Source of the DNA: Alphaproteobacteria bacterium
GTDB taxonomy: Bacteria > Pseudomonadota > Alphaproteobacteria > Caulobacterales > Maricaulaceae
Assembly (NCBI GenBank): GCA_024742735.1
Contig: JANSXV010000001.1
Location: 682,001 to 746,000, forward strand
Length of the DNA: 64,000 bases
Reading direction: 5' to 3'
A program made the position numbers and the translations under genes. The notes beneath the pieces are model-generated. The model did not search any database, was not told the origin of the DNA, and saw only the letters and a program-made list of their open reading frames with translations. Shown in pieces: positions 48,193 through 56,943 of the stretch; the first letter of the stretch is position 1, and each line of letters begins with the position of its first letter.

Positions 48193-48429
48193 ATGCCCAT
48201 GCAAGCCGATGATATCGCCAGCCTGATCCGTGAAGGGATCGAGGGCGCCGAGGTGGAGATCACCGACCTGGCCGGAGACGGCGATCACTACAAGGCCGTC
48301 GTCACAGCTGAAGCCTTCCGGGGCGTGCCGCGGGTCAAGCAGCACCAGATGGTCTACGCCGCCCTGAAGGGCCGCATGGGCGGCGAGCTGCACGCTTTGG
48401 CGCTGGAAACCCGCGCGCCGGACGCTTGA
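48193..48429 (+). CDS. bolA: BolA/IbaG family protein
   Basis: A 78-residue BolA-type protein: EVEITDLAGDGDHYKAVVTAEAFRG, then HQMVYAALKGRMGGELHALALETR. The conserved His in HQMVY binds a [2Fe-2S] cluster with CGFS glutaredoxins. Such a glutaredoxin gene follows 62 bases on, supporting a working pair in iron sensing or Fe-S trafficking. ATG 48193 is used; a second Met at 48199 is possible. Confidence 0.9.
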   Translation: MPMQADDIASLIREGIEGAEVEITDLAGDGDHYKAVVTAEAFRGVPRVKQHQMVYAALKGRMGGELHALALETRAPDA

Positions 48430-48491
48430 CCGCCCGCGCCAGACGCCCCAAGTCTTCAAGCCTGAGTATGCCAGTTGGATAAAGGCGAGCC

Positions 48492-48824
48492 ATGACAGAC
48501 CAAGCCACCCTCGACGCGATCAAGAGCGCCGTCACCGACAACGACGTCGTGCTGTTCATGAAAGGCACGCCGACCTTTCCCCAGTGCGGGTTCTCCTCGG
48601 TCGTAGCCAACGTGCTCAATCATATCGGCGTGGAGTACGCGGCCGTGAACGTGCTGGACGACCACGATGTGCGCGAAGGCATCAAGGTCTATTCCGACTG
48701 GCCGACCATCCCTCAGCTCTACGTGAAGGGCGAGTTCGTGGGCGGCTGCGACATCATCAAGGAGATGTTCGAGGCCGGGGAACTGCAGCAGCTCTTCAAG
48801 GACAAGGGCCTGGCCCCGGCTTGA
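48492..48824 (+). CDS. grxD: Monothiol CGFS glutaredoxin (Grx4/GrxD)
   Basis: A 110-residue glutaredoxin with the monothiol active site CGFS (C32), KGTPTFPQ before it, and the glutathione/Fe-S binding [19 protein letters not shown] motif. It transfers [2Fe-2S] clusters with BolA. Co-orientation and closeness to bolA point to a shared transcript. Confidence 0.96.
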   Translation: MTDQATLDAIKSAVTDNDVVLFMKGTPTFPQCGFSSVVANVLNHIGVEYAAVNVLDDHDVREGIKVYSDWPTIPQLYVKGEFVGGCDIIKEMFEAGELQQLFKDKGLAPA

Positions 48825-48837
48825 GACCGGTCGCCTC

Positions 48838-49251
48838 CTAGCGATAGGCCGGCAGCGGCCGGCGCGGCGGCGCGGTGTTCTCCACCGGATTGATCAGGAC
48901 GACCTCCGCGCTGGGCGGCAGGCCCAGCTCGTCCTTGGTCCAGGTCAACGCCACGCCCTGGGGCAGGAAGGCCCGGCAGCGGTCAGCGTGCAGGCGCGTC
49001 AGCACCATGTCGAAGGACCATCCCCCGGCCGCGGAGCCGGTGATGACCACGTCAAAGCTGTCCTTCGTGGTGCAGCCATTGGACTGGACCCGGATCACCA
49101 GATCGCCGGCTACATCCTCTCGGAAGGCCAGGACCGGCTCCAGCGGTTCCGGCGCGTAGCCTGGCCGCGGATCGACGACCGGAGCGGTCGCACATCCGGC
49201 GAGGCCGAAGGCGGCGATGGCCAGTGCGGCGATGGCGGTCATCCGGATCAT
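48838..49251 (-). CDS. Putative lipoprotein, unknown function
   Basis: A 137-residue protein with lipobox LAGC (Cys about residue 20), then a proline-rich stretch and a predicted beta domain (LVIRVQSNGCTTKDSFDVVI, WSFDMVLTRLHADRC). Cys near 60 and 93 may pair. The second half ends RRPLPAYR. I recognise no characterised family. It converges on grxD and precedes the rpsD terminator. Confidence 0.75.
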   Translation of the reverse strand: MIRMTAIAALAIAAFGLAGCATAPVVDPRPGYAPEPLEPVLAFREDVAGDLVIRVQSNGCTTKDSFDVVITGSAAGGWSFDMVLTRLHADRCRAFLPQGVALTWTKDELGLPPSAEVVLINPVENTAPPRRPLPAYR

Positions 49252-49340
49252 GGCGAAGTCCTTCTCACTGGCGGCGCGCAGCCAAGCGGGCCTACCCTAG
49301 CGCCGCTCTGATCAGAGCAACAGCCGAACCGGGCAAGAAA

Positions 49341-49370
49341 AAGGCCCGCCGGGCGAACCGGCGGGCCTTT
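49341..49370 (-). terminator. Intrinsic terminator of rpsD
   Basis: AAGGCCCGCCGG (49341-49352) and CCGGCGGGCCTTT (49358-49370) form a perfect stem around GCGAA. On the minus strand it ends in TTTTTCTTG just after the rpsD stop. Confidence 0.9.
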
Positions 49371-49394
49371 GTCGTCTGGATCGTCCCCGCGAGA

Positions 49395-50012
49395 TTACGA
49401 GGAGTAGAATTCGACCACGAGGCTCGGCTCCATCTTCACCGGATAGGGCACCTCGTTGAATTCCGGGGTGCGGGTGAAGGTGGCCTTCATGCCCTTGGCG
49501 TCGACCTCGATATAATCGGGGATGTCGCGCTCAGCGCTGCCCAGGGCTTCCAGGACCAGAGCCATGGACTTGGACTTCTCGCGCACTTCAACCACGTCGC
49601 CCGGCTTCACGCGGTAGGACGGGATGGTGACCTTCTTGCCGTTCACCTTCACGTGGCCGTGATTGACGAACTGGCGCGCGCTGAACACGGTCGGCACGAA
49701 CTTGGCGCGATACACGATCGCGTCCAGACGGCTTTCCAGCAGCGCGATCAGGTTCTCCGCCGTGTTGCCCTTGCGGCGCTGGGCTTCCACGTAGGTGCGC
49801 TTGAACTGCTTCTCGGTGATGTTGCCGTAATAGCCCTTGAGCTTCTGCTTGGCTTTCAGCTGGATGCCGAAATCCGACAGCTTGCCGGCGCGGCGCTGGC
49901 CGTGCTGGCCCGGGCCGTAGGGGCGGTTGTTGACCGGGGACTTGGCGCGGCCCCAGATGTTCTCGCCCATGCGGCGGTCAAGCTTGTACTTCTGCGTATG
50001 ACGCTTCGACAT
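49395..50012 (-). CDS. rpsD: 30S ribosomal protein S4
   Basis: A 205-residue S4, the primary 16S-binding protein of the small subunit body. It starts [20 protein letters not shown], has [15 protein letters not shown], the S4 RNA-binding domain [14 protein letters not shown] and HVKVNGKKV, and the usual C-terminal VEFYSS. AAGGAAG precedes ATG 50012. It is a single-gene unit with its own promoter about 125 bases upstream and its own terminator. Confidence 0.98.
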   Translation of the reverse strand: MSKRHTQKYKLDRRMGENIWGRAKSPVNNRPYGPGQHGQRRAGKLSDFGIQLKAKQKLKGYYGNITEKQFKRTYVEAQRRKGNTAENLIALLESRLDAIVYRAKFVPTVFSARQFVNHGHVKVNGKKVTIPSYRVKPGDVVEVREKSKSMALVLEALGSAERDIPDYIEVDAKGMKATFTRTPEFNEVPYPVKMEPSLVVEFYSS

Positions 50013-50142
50013 GATCTTCCTTTATTCGACGCGGCCCGGCGACACTCCCTTAGCTGTCGCAATCAAAACGGCGGTCCACGCGTCGCCCGTTGGTGTTGAA
50101 CGAGCGGTCAGCACGCACAGCGCTGGCCTTGAGGGAGCGCGG

Positions 50143-50171
50143 GTTATGGCGGGATGGTGCGGGGATGTCAA
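50143..50171 (-). promoter_or_regulatory. Strong sigma-70 promoter of rpsD
   Basis: On the minus strand a perfect TTGACA (50166-50171) is followed after exactly 17 bases by CATAAC (50143-50148). Transcription should start near 50136, giving a leader of about 124 bases that holds a small hairpin at 50039-50060 (GCGACA/TGTCGC). Confidence 0.8.
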
Positions 50172-50289
50172 TTGGGGCTGGGTATTGGCGCTGACTCCCC
50201 CCTCCTGCCCCGCGCCGATTTGACCGCTGGCGCAGGCCTCCCCCGCCGCCTATCCCTGATCTCACACGGGGACAGGTAAGGCGAAACGC

Positions 50290-51579
50290 GTGCGGGTTCT
50301 GGTTCTGGGCGGGTATGGGCTGATCGGGCTGGCGATCACGCGGGCGCTGATTGCGCGCGGAGCGGAAGTCATCGGCGCCGGGCGGCGCCCCGATCACGGT
50401 GCGGCGCGCGAACCCCGGGCGCGATGGGTGCGCTTGGATCTGGCGGAACCGCCCGGCGACCTGGAACAGACCCTCGGCGGCGTCGACGCGGTGATCAACG
50501 CCGCGGGCGCGCTGCAGGATGGCGGCGGTTACAGTCTGGAAGCCGTCCACCACACCGGCGTCGCCGCCGTTCTGGCCGCATGCCGGGAGGCGGGCGTGAA
50601 GCGCTGGGTGCAGATTTCGGCGGCGGGCGTGTCTCCGGACGCCTCCACCGCCTTCTTCCGCACCAAAGCCGCCGGCGACCAGGCCGTTCGGATGAGCGGG
50701 CTCGCCTATGCCATCCTGCGTCCGGGGCTGGTGATCGGGCCGGACGGGTATGGCGGCACGGTGCTGATGCGCTCAATCGCGGGTGCGCCTTTCATCCAGC
50801 CCGTCGCCCACGCCGACAGCCTTATTCACCCCGTCAGCCTCGGCGAGGTGGCGAGCGAGGCCGCCGATCATGCCCTCGCCGGGGAGCTGACAGCCATCGA
50901 GATGGATCTGGTTGCGCCAGAGCCTGTGACCTTTGCAGAGCTGGTCGCGGGATTGCGCGCACGCCAGGGCCTGCCGCCGGCGGGCATCATCGCCCTGCCC
51001 CCGGTCTTCGCGAACCTGGCGGGTATGCTCGGAGACGCCGCCGCGCGGCTGGGCTGGAACGGGCCGTTGCGCTCCACCGCCATGACGGTCATGGCCGACG
51101 GCGTCACCGGCGATCCGTCCCAGCGCGCGGCGCTGGGTTATCCGCCGCTGAAGTCGGCTGAGGATATCCTGCTCGACCTGCACAGCAGCGCCCAGGAGCG
51201 CGCCATCGCCGTGAGCCTGCCGCTGCGCGTGCTGATCACCCTGACGCTTGCCGCCTTCTGGATCGTCAGCGGCGTCATGGGCTTCGTCAGCGCCGAGGCG
51301 GCGCGGGCCGTTCTGACAGATGCCGGCATGGCGCCGGGACTGGCCGCCGCATTCGTCGCCGGCGGGTCGGTCGCCGACATCGCCCTGGGGCTCGGCGTCC
51401 TGATCGCGCGCACGCATTGGCTGGCGCTATGGGGCATGATCTTGCTGACGCTGGGCTATCTCAGCGCGGCGACCCTCGTGACGCCGGCGCTCTGGCTGGA
51501 CCCGCTGGGTCCGCTGGTCAAAAGCGTTCCGGCGATGGTGCTGGCGCTGATCGCCCTGACCTTCAGGAGCCGCGCGTGA
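50290..51579 (+). CDS. SDR NAD(P)-binding protein fused to DoxX-like membrane domain
   Basis: A 429-residue fusion. Residues 1-290 are an atypical SDR with VLGGYGLIGLAITRALIARG as dinucleotide loop, RWVQISAAGVS, and FFRTKAAGDQ in place of YxxxK. Residues about 305-428 contain four spans of DoxX type (TLTLAAFWIVSGVMGFV, SVADIALGLGVLI, MILLTLGYLSAATL, VPAMVLALIALTF). Similar NAD-binding/DoxX fusions occur in proteobacteria; the substrate is unknown. The start is GTG 50290, with AGGTAAGG upstream. It overlaps the DUF2269 gene by one base. Confidence 0.85.
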   Translation: MRVLVLGGYGLIGLAITRALIARGAEVIGAGRRPDHGAAREPRARWVRLDLAEPPGDLEQTLGGVDAVINAAGALQDGGGYSLEAVHHTGVAAVLAACREAGVKRWVQISAAGVSPDASTAFFRTKAAGDQAVRMSGLAYAILRPGLVIGPDGYGGTVLMRSIAGAPFIQPVAHADSLIHPVSLGEVASEAADHALAGELTAIEMDLVAPEPVTFAELVAGLRARQGLPPAGIIALPPVFANLAGMLGDAAARLGWNGPLRSTAMTVMADGVTGDPSQRAALGYPPLKSAEDILLDLHSSAQERAIAVSLPLRVLITLTLAAFWIVSGVMGFVSAEAARAVLTDAGMAPGLAAAFVAGGSVADIALGLGVLIARTHWLALWGMILLTLGYLSAATLVTPALWLDPLGPLVKSVPAMVLALIALTFRSRA

Positions 51580-52055
51580 TGCTGGCCGAGCTGATCTTTC
51601 GATGGCTGCACGTGATCGGCGCCACCGTGCTGCTGGGCACCGGCGCGGGCATCGCCTTCTTCATGGTGGCCGCCGTGCGCACCCGCGATCCCGCCCTGAT
51701 CGCCCACGTGACCGGCTCGGTCGTGGTCGCCGACTTCATCTTCACCGCCACCGCCGTGATCGCCCAGCCGGTGACCGGCGTATTCCTGGCGCTGTTGACC
51801 GGGTGGTCATTAAGCGAGCCGTGGATCATCGCCTCGCTGGTGCTGTATGGCGTGACCGGCGCGTTCTGGCTGCCCGTGGTCTGGATCCAGGCGCGGCTGC
51901 GCCAGCTGGCCCAGAGCGCAGCCCTTAACGGCGAGCCCCTGCCCGACCGGTTCGACACGCTCTACCGGATCTGGTTCGTCTTCGGCTTTCCCGCCTTCGC
52001 GGCGGTGCTGACCATCGTCTGGCTGATGATTTCGCGCCCGCCGCTGTGGGGTTGA
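51579..52055 (+). CDS. DUF2269 family membrane protein
   Basis: A 158-residue protein with four spans (FRWLHVIGATVLLGTGAGIAFFMV, FIFTATAVIAQPVTGVFLALL, WIIASLVLYGVTGAFWLPVVW and WFVFGFPAFAAVLTIVWLM), matching DUF2269. A His in the first span (WLHVIGA) and the following Gly-rich run are conserved in the family. ATG 51579 is used (AGGAG at 51565-51569); GTG 51576 is an alternative. It is coupled to the SDR-DoxX gene, so both likely act together in the membrane. Confidence 0.85.
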   Translation: MLAELIFRWLHVIGATVLLGTGAGIAFFMVAAVRTRDPALIAHVTGSVVVADFIFTATAVIAQPVTGVFLALLTGWSLSEPWIIASLVLYGVTGAFWLPVVWIQARLRQLAQSAALNGEPLPDRFDTLYRIWFVFGFPAFAAVLTIVWLMISRPPLWG

Positions 52056-52097
52056 GCCTGCGTTTGGGGGCGTTGCTGGGGCCGTCGCCGGGGCCTA

Positions 52098-52676
52098 ATG
52101 TGGATTATGGTCGCAAGTCTCGCCTCAGCTCTCACCCTTCTCGCCGCCCTGTCGCCTGCGCCGCCAGTCTGTCAGGCGCAATGGAGCGATGATCGCGGTG
52201 AGATCGAGATCATTTTGGAAAGCCCGCTCGGGGGGGAATCCATCTACGACACGACCCGGATGACCACGTCTGCTGTCGGCGGGTACGCCTTTGAAATGCT
52301 GATCTTCAACCGGTTCGGCGACACGGCTTCGATCCTTCACGAGTTCGCTGTCATCGGCGCCGCGGATGAGTTTGCGCGCATAGACCGGGCCTTTCTGCTG
52401 ACGCCGAACGGGCTGAGCACGCCGACCGGGTCCATGGATGACCAGCGCGTGCTCTGGCAATTTCCCCAGACCGATCCCTTTGAACGCTGGGTTTATCGCG
52501 GCGAAGTCCTTGGACTGGAAGTCCAGCCCGTGGGCCGAGACAGCTACACCGCAGATCTCGCGGCGGCCTCTCAACAGGCGGCGGACTTCCTGGCCGATCG
52601 CGGCGCGTCCGTGGCGCGCACGCTGCGACAGCGGCTCCAGGATGGCGAGTGCGCGCCCCTGATGAACGCCGGCTGA
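52098..52676 (+). CDS. Secreted protein, unknown function
   Basis: A 192-residue protein with a signal peptide (MVASLASALTLLAALSPAPPVCQA). The mature part is beta-rich at first (GEIEIILESPLGG, AFEMLIFNRFGD) and helical near the end. Cys 25 and the Cys near 186 could form a disulfide. Start ATG 52098 or ATG 52107; a TAATGT box overlaps the first one, so the second may be used. It converges with the trmJ-operon tail. No family recognised. Confidence 0.7.
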   Translation: MWIMVASLASALTLLAALSPAPPVCQAQWSDDRGEIEIILESPLGGESIYDTTRMTTSAVGGYAFEMLIFNRFGDTASILHEFAVIGAADEFARIDRAFLLTPNGLSTPTGSMDDQRVLWQFPQTDPFERWVYRGEVLGLEVQPVGRDSYTADLAAASQQAADFLADRGASVARTLRQRLQDGECAPLMNAG

Positions 52677-52708
52677 GGCCCCAGGTCTCTCCAGGCGCGG
52701 CGATCGGT

Positions 52709-52906
52709 TCACATGCGCTCGCCGGTCGCCCAGTCTTCCCAGACGATGCGGTCAACCACCAGCGAGATCAGAGCTGCGCGCACATCGGGCTCGAGCCCCT
52801 TGCTGGCGTCCTTGTAGAAGCACCGCGCCGCAATGGCATGCGGGTTCTCGATGAAGTGCTGGATATAGCGCCGGGCCGTCAAGATCGCTGGCGTGGCGCG
52901 CAACAT
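52709..52906 (-). CDS. Small hypothetical protein
   Basis: A 65-residue reading frame starting ATG 52906, 21 bases after the preceding minus-strand gene. The sequence alternates charged and hydrophobic residues in a plausibly helical way (AILTARRYIQHFIENPHAIAA, VRAALISLVVDRIVWEDW). No family recognised. Position in the trmJ operon supports it being real; short length keeps confidence modest. Confidence 0.5.
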   Translation of the reverse strand: MLRATPAILTARRYIQHFIENPHAIAARCFYKDASKGLEPDVRAALISLVVDRIVWEDWATGERM

Positions 52907-52927
52907 GCTCGTCGGCGATCCCGGACG

Positions 52928-53377
52928 TCATCTGCCTTCGGTCCGGCTCATGAGGAAGGGGCCTTCCATGCCGTCACAGTCGCAAGTGTCAGGGTTCACG
53001 CACTCCATCGTGTAGCGCCCCTCATACGCAGAGCCGTCCGGGGTCTGCTGCGCGGCCGCCTTGAAGCCATTATGGCGAAAGGGCGCGTCGAGAATGTAGA
53101 TGTCCAGGGTCAGGTCCGGACCGTTCACCAGCCCCTCCACATCCACCGGCATCTGTCCGCCCGACAGCACGCCAATCCGGCTGATGGTCATCTCCACGCG
53201 CTGGCTGATGATCCGGTCGGCGCCGTCGAAATCAATGAAGGCGACGCCCTTGAAGGACTGGCCGCCGCCCTTGAAGGTCATGTCGATGCGCCAACGTCCC
53301 TGCGGCTTGTCCTGCGGCTCGCGCAGTGTTGCGAGCGGGTCATCCAGGCGGCGAGTTTTCTCGATCACCTTCGTCAT
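52928..53377 (-). CDS. Hypothetical soluble protein
   Basis: A 149-residue protein with no signal peptide or membrane span. The central part is beta-strand rich (GRWRIDMTFKGGGQSFKGVAF, EMTISRIGVLS, LTLDIYILDAPF). A compact cysteine cluster near the end (CVNPDTCDCDG) could bind metal or form disulfides. It starts four bases after the trmJ stop and is presumably co-transcribed with it. No family recognised. Confidence 0.7.
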   Translation of the reverse strand: MTKVIEKTRRLDDPLATLREPQDKPQGRWRIDMTFKGGGQSFKGVAFIDFDGADRIISQRVEMTISRIGVLSGGQMPVDVEGLVNGPDLTLDIYILDAPFRHNGFKAAAQQTPDGSAYEGRYTMECVNPDTCDCDGMEGPFLMSRTEGR

Positions 53378-53380
53378 GGC

Positions 53381-54160
53381 TCAGTCCCGCGACACGCGCG
53401 CCTTCCCTCTCCCGATCGCCAACGCCTTGATGACGCCCCTCATGGTGCGGACCTCCTGCACCGTGGCCGAGGCGCGCGCGAACAGGTTGATCAGGTTCTG
53501 CATCATCAGCGGGGTCTTCTCCGGCGGATAGAAGAATCCCGCCCGGTCGAGCTCGTCGTGGAGATGAGCGTACAGCCCGTCCAGCTCAGCCTGGGTGGCG
53601 CGGTCCTCCACCGGGGAGTAGCCGCGGGGAGCCGGATCGCCGGCGCGCCATTCATGGGCGATCACCCCGCAGGCCATGGCGAGATTCAGGCTGGAGAAGT
53701 CCGGGTCCACCGGCAGGGCGAGGATCGCGTCAGCCCGGGTGATCTGGGCGTTGTCGAGGCCGGACTTCTCGGCTCCGAACAGGATGCCGACCGTCTGACC
53801 GGCCGCCATCTCGGCTCTCGCGCGCGAGCAGGCCTCTCGCGCCGTGACGGTGGGCTTGGTCATGTGGCGCGGCGTGCCGGTGGAGGCGTAGAGGACCTGC
53901 CGGTCAGCGACCGCGTCCTCCAGCCGGTCGAACACCTTCGCGGCCGTCAGCACCGGAGAATCAGCGGCCATGGCCACGGCCTTTTCGTTCGGCCAGCCGT
54001 CGCGCGGAGCGACGATGCGCAGCTCAGGGATAGCGAAATTGCCCATGACCCGCGCGCAGGCGCCGATATTCTCGCCCATCTGCGGGCCGACCAGGATGAA
54101 GACCGGCGCAGTTTCAGCACCTGGCCCGCCTGCGACACATGTCATGCTGTCTGCGCTCAT
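53381..54160 (-). CDS. trmJ: tRNA (cytidine/uridine-2'-O-)-methyltransferase TrmJ-like
   Basis: A 259-residue SPOUT RNA methyltransferase. FILVGPQMGENIGACARVMGNFAIPELRIVAPR is the N-terminal signature, TVGILFGAEKSGLDN and FSSLNLAMACGVIAHEW form the knotted SAM site. A C-terminal extension (about 170-259; FFYPPEKTPLMMQNLINLF) is as in TrmJ, which methylates position 32 of tRNAs. It is divergent from icd. Start ATG 54160; an internal Met at position 6 is an alternative. Confidence 0.9.
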   Translation of the reverse strand: MSADSMTCVAGGPGAETAPVFILVGPQMGENIGACARVMGNFAIPELRIVAPRDGWPNEKAVAMAADSPVLTAAKVFDRLEDAVADRQVLYASTGTPRHMTKPTVTAREACSRARAEMAAGQTVGILFGAEKSGLDNAQITRADAILALPVDPDFSSLNLAMACGVIAHEWRAGDPAPRGYSPVEDRATQAELDGLYAHLHDELDRAGFFYPPEKTPLMMQNLINLFARASATVQEVRTMRGVIKALAIGRGKARVSRD

Positions 54161-54286
54161 CCGCGCCCTTTCTTCGCTGGTGAGGCGGTGCTAGACCCGC
54201 CCGCGACATTCGTCCACCACCTGTCCCGCGCGGCCAGCCCCTTCCAGTCCCGGCCGCGCGACGTGTTTTGAGAAGAAAGAGACGTC

Positions 54287-55510
54287 ATGGCGAAGATCAA
54301 GGTCGACACCCCGGTCGTGGAACTCGACGGCGACGAGATGACCCGCATCATCTGGCAGCTGATCAAGGACAAGCTGATCCTGCCCTATCTGGATATCGAT
54401 CTGAAATACTACGATCTCTCGATCGAGAAGCGCGACGAGACCGATGACCAGATCACGGTGGAGTCCGCCGAGGCCATCAAGCATTACGGCGTCGGCGTGA
54501 AGTGCGCGACCATCACCCCGGACGAAGCCCGGGTCGAGGAATTCGGCCTGAAGAAGATGTGGCGCAGTCCCAACGGCACGATCCGCAACATTCTGGGCGG
54601 CGTGGTGTTCCGCGAGCCCATCGTCATCACCAACGTGCCGCGCCTGGTGCCGGGCTGGACCAAGCCCATCGTCATCGGCCGTCACGCCTTCGGCGACCAG
54701 TACCGCGCCACCGACATGAAGGTGCCCGGCCCCGGCACGCTGACCCTGACCTACACCCCTGACGATGGCGGCGAGCCGGTGACCCACGAGGTCTACAAGT
54801 TCCCCGGCGCCGGCGTCGCCATGGGCATGTATAACCTCGATGAAAGCATCCGCGACTTCGCCCGCGCCTCCCTGCGCTATGGCCTGGAACGCGGCTGGCC
54901 GGTCTACCTGTCCACCAAGAACACGATCATGAAGGCCTATGACGGGCGCTTCAAAGACATCTTCCAGGAAGTCTACGAGACCGAGTTCAAGGACGGCTTC
55001 GACGCCAAAGGCATCATCTACGAGCACCGCCTGATCGACGACATGGTGGCCGCCGCCATGAAGTGGAGCGGCGGCTTCGTCTGGGCGTGCAAGAACTATG
55101 ACGGCGATGTTCAGTCCGACACGGTGGCGCAAGGCTTCGGCTCGCTGGGTCTGATGACCTCGGTGCTGATGACGCCGGACGGCAAGACGGTCGAGGCCGA
55201 GGCCGCCCACGGCACCGTCACGCGTCACTACCGCCAGCACCAGCGTGGCGAGAAGACCTCCACCAACTCCATCGCCTCCATCTTCGCCTGGACCCGCGCC
55301 CTGCACCATCGCGGCAAGATCGACGGCAATGAGAAGGTCATGGAATTCGCCGACCGGCTGGAAGCCTGCGTCATCAAGACGGTGGAATCCGGCTACATGA
55401 CCAAGGACCTGGCGCTCCTGGTCGGCGACCAGCAGGGCTGGCTGTCCACCGAAGGCTTCCTGGACACCGTGGGCGAACGCTTCGCGGCGGTGATGAAGGA
55501 CATGGTTTAG
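54287..55510 (+). CDS. icd: NADP-dependent isocitrate dehydrogenase (eukaryote-like type)
   Basis: A 407-residue TCA-cycle enzyme of the homodimeric eukaryote-like type. [23 protein letters not shown] opens it; [17 protein letters not shown] holds the substrate-binding Ser/Arg, [18 protein letters not shown] and the metal-binding [14 protein letters not shown] follow. [14 protein letters not shown] with the NADP-contacting residues is typical. It is monocistronic with a good terminator 32 bases after the stop. Confidence 0.97.
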   Translation: MAKIKVDTPVVELDGDEMTRIIWQLIKDKLILPYLDIDLKYYDLSIEKRDETDDQITVESAEAIKHYGVGVKCATITPDEARVEEFGLKKMWRSPNGTIRNILGGVVFREPIVITNVPRLVPGWTKPIVIGRHAFGDQYRATDMKVPGPGTLTLTYTPDDGGEPVTHEVYKFPGAGVAMGMYNLDESIRDFARASLRYGLERGWPVYLSTKNTIMKAYDGRFKDIFQEVYETEFKDGFDAKGIIYEHRLIDDMVAAAMKWSGGFVWACKNYDGDVQSDTVAQGFGSLGLMTSVLMTPDGKTVEAEAAHGTVTRHYRQHQRGEKTSTNSIASIFAWTRALHHRGKIDGNEKVMEFADRLEACVIKTVESGYMTKDLALLVGDQQGWLSTEGFLDTVGERFAAVMKDMV

Positions 55511-55541
55511 GCCTTTCACCAGCGGACGCGTTGAAACAGGA

Positions 55542-55570
55542 AAGGCCGGGCGGCGACGCCCGGCCTTTTT
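55542..55570 (+). terminator. Intrinsic terminator of icd
   Basis: AAGGCCGGGCG (55542-55552) and CGCCCGGCCTT (55557-55567) pair perfectly around GCGA, followed by TTTTTCG. Confidence 0.92.
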
Positions 55571-55628
55571 CGCATGGGCTCTGCTTCAACAGGCATCGAC
55601 GCACGCGGACCCGCCCGGAGCCCGCGCC

Positions 55629-55973
55629 TTAAGCGCCGAAATCAGCCACGATGGCGAATGCGACGGCGAGCGCGATCCATCCCGCCAGGCCGCACCCTGC
55701 AATCAGAACCAGCCAGCGCGCGTGGCGCCAGGCCCCGCGCCAGGGCGTGAACTGCAGAACCAGATCCGGCAGGTAGCCCGCACAGTAGAGCACGTTGGCC
55801 ACCACCGCGAGGAAGACGACCTCAAGCCAGGGAAAGCCGGCGTTTACGGGAAACCCCAACAGCATAACGGTCGCCGCAGCGAGCAACAGATTGTAGGCGA
55901 TGCGGCCACGTTCCCAGAACACCACCGCATCGGTGGCGACGTCCCTGAAACTGATTGAGGCGTGCGATGTCAT
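55629..55973 (-). CDS. Small membrane protein, unknown function
   Basis: A 114-residue protein with about three spans (IAYNLLLAAATVMLLGF, LEVVFLAVVANVLYCAGYL and LVLIAGCGLAGWIALAVAFAIV). The FWERGRIAYN start before the first span suggests a cytosolic N-terminus. No family recognised. It follows the SDR gene on the same strand by about 54 bases. Confidence 0.65.
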   Translation of the reverse strand: MTSHASISFRDVATDAVVFWERGRIAYNLLLAAATVMLLGFPVNAGFPWLEVVFLAVVANVLYCAGYLPDLVLQFTPWRGAWRHARWLVLIAGCGLAGWIALAVAFAIVADFGA

Positions 55974-56026
55974 GGCGGCAGACTACGCGGCCTGTCCGCC
56001 TCGCGCAGCTCCCTTAAAGCGGGGGG

Positions 56027-56899
56027 TCAGTGCTCCGGCGCGATGTTCATGATCTTCACGCCATCGGGCGCGGCGGGCTCCTCGGGCACGAAGAAGTCAG
56101 GAAGAAGCTCCACGCCGGGTTCCATGGAATACTGATCCAGATCGGTCACGCCCTCTGACACAAGGAAGCTGTCATCGATCAGGAAATTGCCAGTGAACTC
56201 GGCGGCTGGCTTCAGCATCACTCGATAGGCGGTCTCCGCCAGGATCTCCGGCTTGCGGCAGTTTCGGAACGCCTCTTCGCCGGCCAGCACGTTGGCGATG
56301 GCCGCCGTGGCGATGGCGGTGCGCGGCCAGATGGCGTTCGCTGCTATTCCGCCGCGGAACTCGCCCGCCCAGCCCAGGATGCACAGGCTCATCCCGTACT
56401 TGGCGCTGGTGTAGGCGACATGGGGCGCGAACCACATCTCGCGCATGTCCAGCGGCGGGGAGAGCGCGAGAATGTGGGGGTTCTCTGACTTCTCCAGATG
56501 CGGCAGGCATTTCTGGGTCACCAGATAGGTGCCGCGCGCGTTGACCTGATGCATCAGGTCCCAGCGTTTCACCGGCGTATCCTTGGTGGACATCGGGAAG
56601 ATGGCCGAGGCGTTGTTCACCACGATGTCGATGCCGCCGAAGGTCTCCACGGTCTTCGCCACGGCGGCCTCGACCTGGGCTTCGTCACGGATATCGCAGA
56701 CGATGGGCAGGGCCTTGCCCCCGGCCTTTTCAATGGCCGCAGCGGCGGTGTGGATCGTGCCGGGCAGCTTGGGGTGCTCTTCGGCTGTCTTGGCTGCAAT
56801 GGCGACATTGGCGCCGTCGCGCGCGCAGCGCACGGCGATGGCTTCGCCGATGCCCCGGCTCGCCCCGGTGATGAAGATGGTCTTGCCTGCAAGGCTCAT
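56027..56899 (-). CDS. Short-chain dehydrogenase/reductase (HSDL2-like)
   Basis: A 290-residue SDR. TIFITGASRGIGEAIAV is the cofactor loop, IVVNNASAI the NNAG equivalent; the catalytic Tyr and Lys are in YTSAKYGMSL. The ILALSPPLDM strand replaces the usual Ser-rich one, and EFTGNFLIDDSFL with a C-terminal extension matches the HSDL2-like group with fatty-acid-related roles. Substrate unknown. Start ATG 56899. Confidence 0.88.
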   Translation of the reverse strand: MSLAGKTIFITGASRGIGEAIAVRCARDGANVAIAAKTAEEHPKLPGTIHTAAAAIEKAGGKALPIVCDIRDEAQVEAAVAKTVETFGGIDIVVNNASAIFPMSTKDTPVKRWDLMHQVNARGTYLVTQKCLPHLEKSENPHILALSPPLDMREMWFAPHVAYTSAKYGMSLCILGWAGEFRGGIAANAIWPRTAIATAAIANVLAGEEAFRNCRKPEILAETAYRVMLKPAAEFTGNFLIDDSFLVSEGVTDLDQYSMEPGVELLPDFFVPEEPAAPDGVKIMNIAPEH

Positions 56900-56943
56900 G
56901 GCGCTCTCCCGAAATCCTGTGTCCGGGAGAAACTAGAGCGCGC

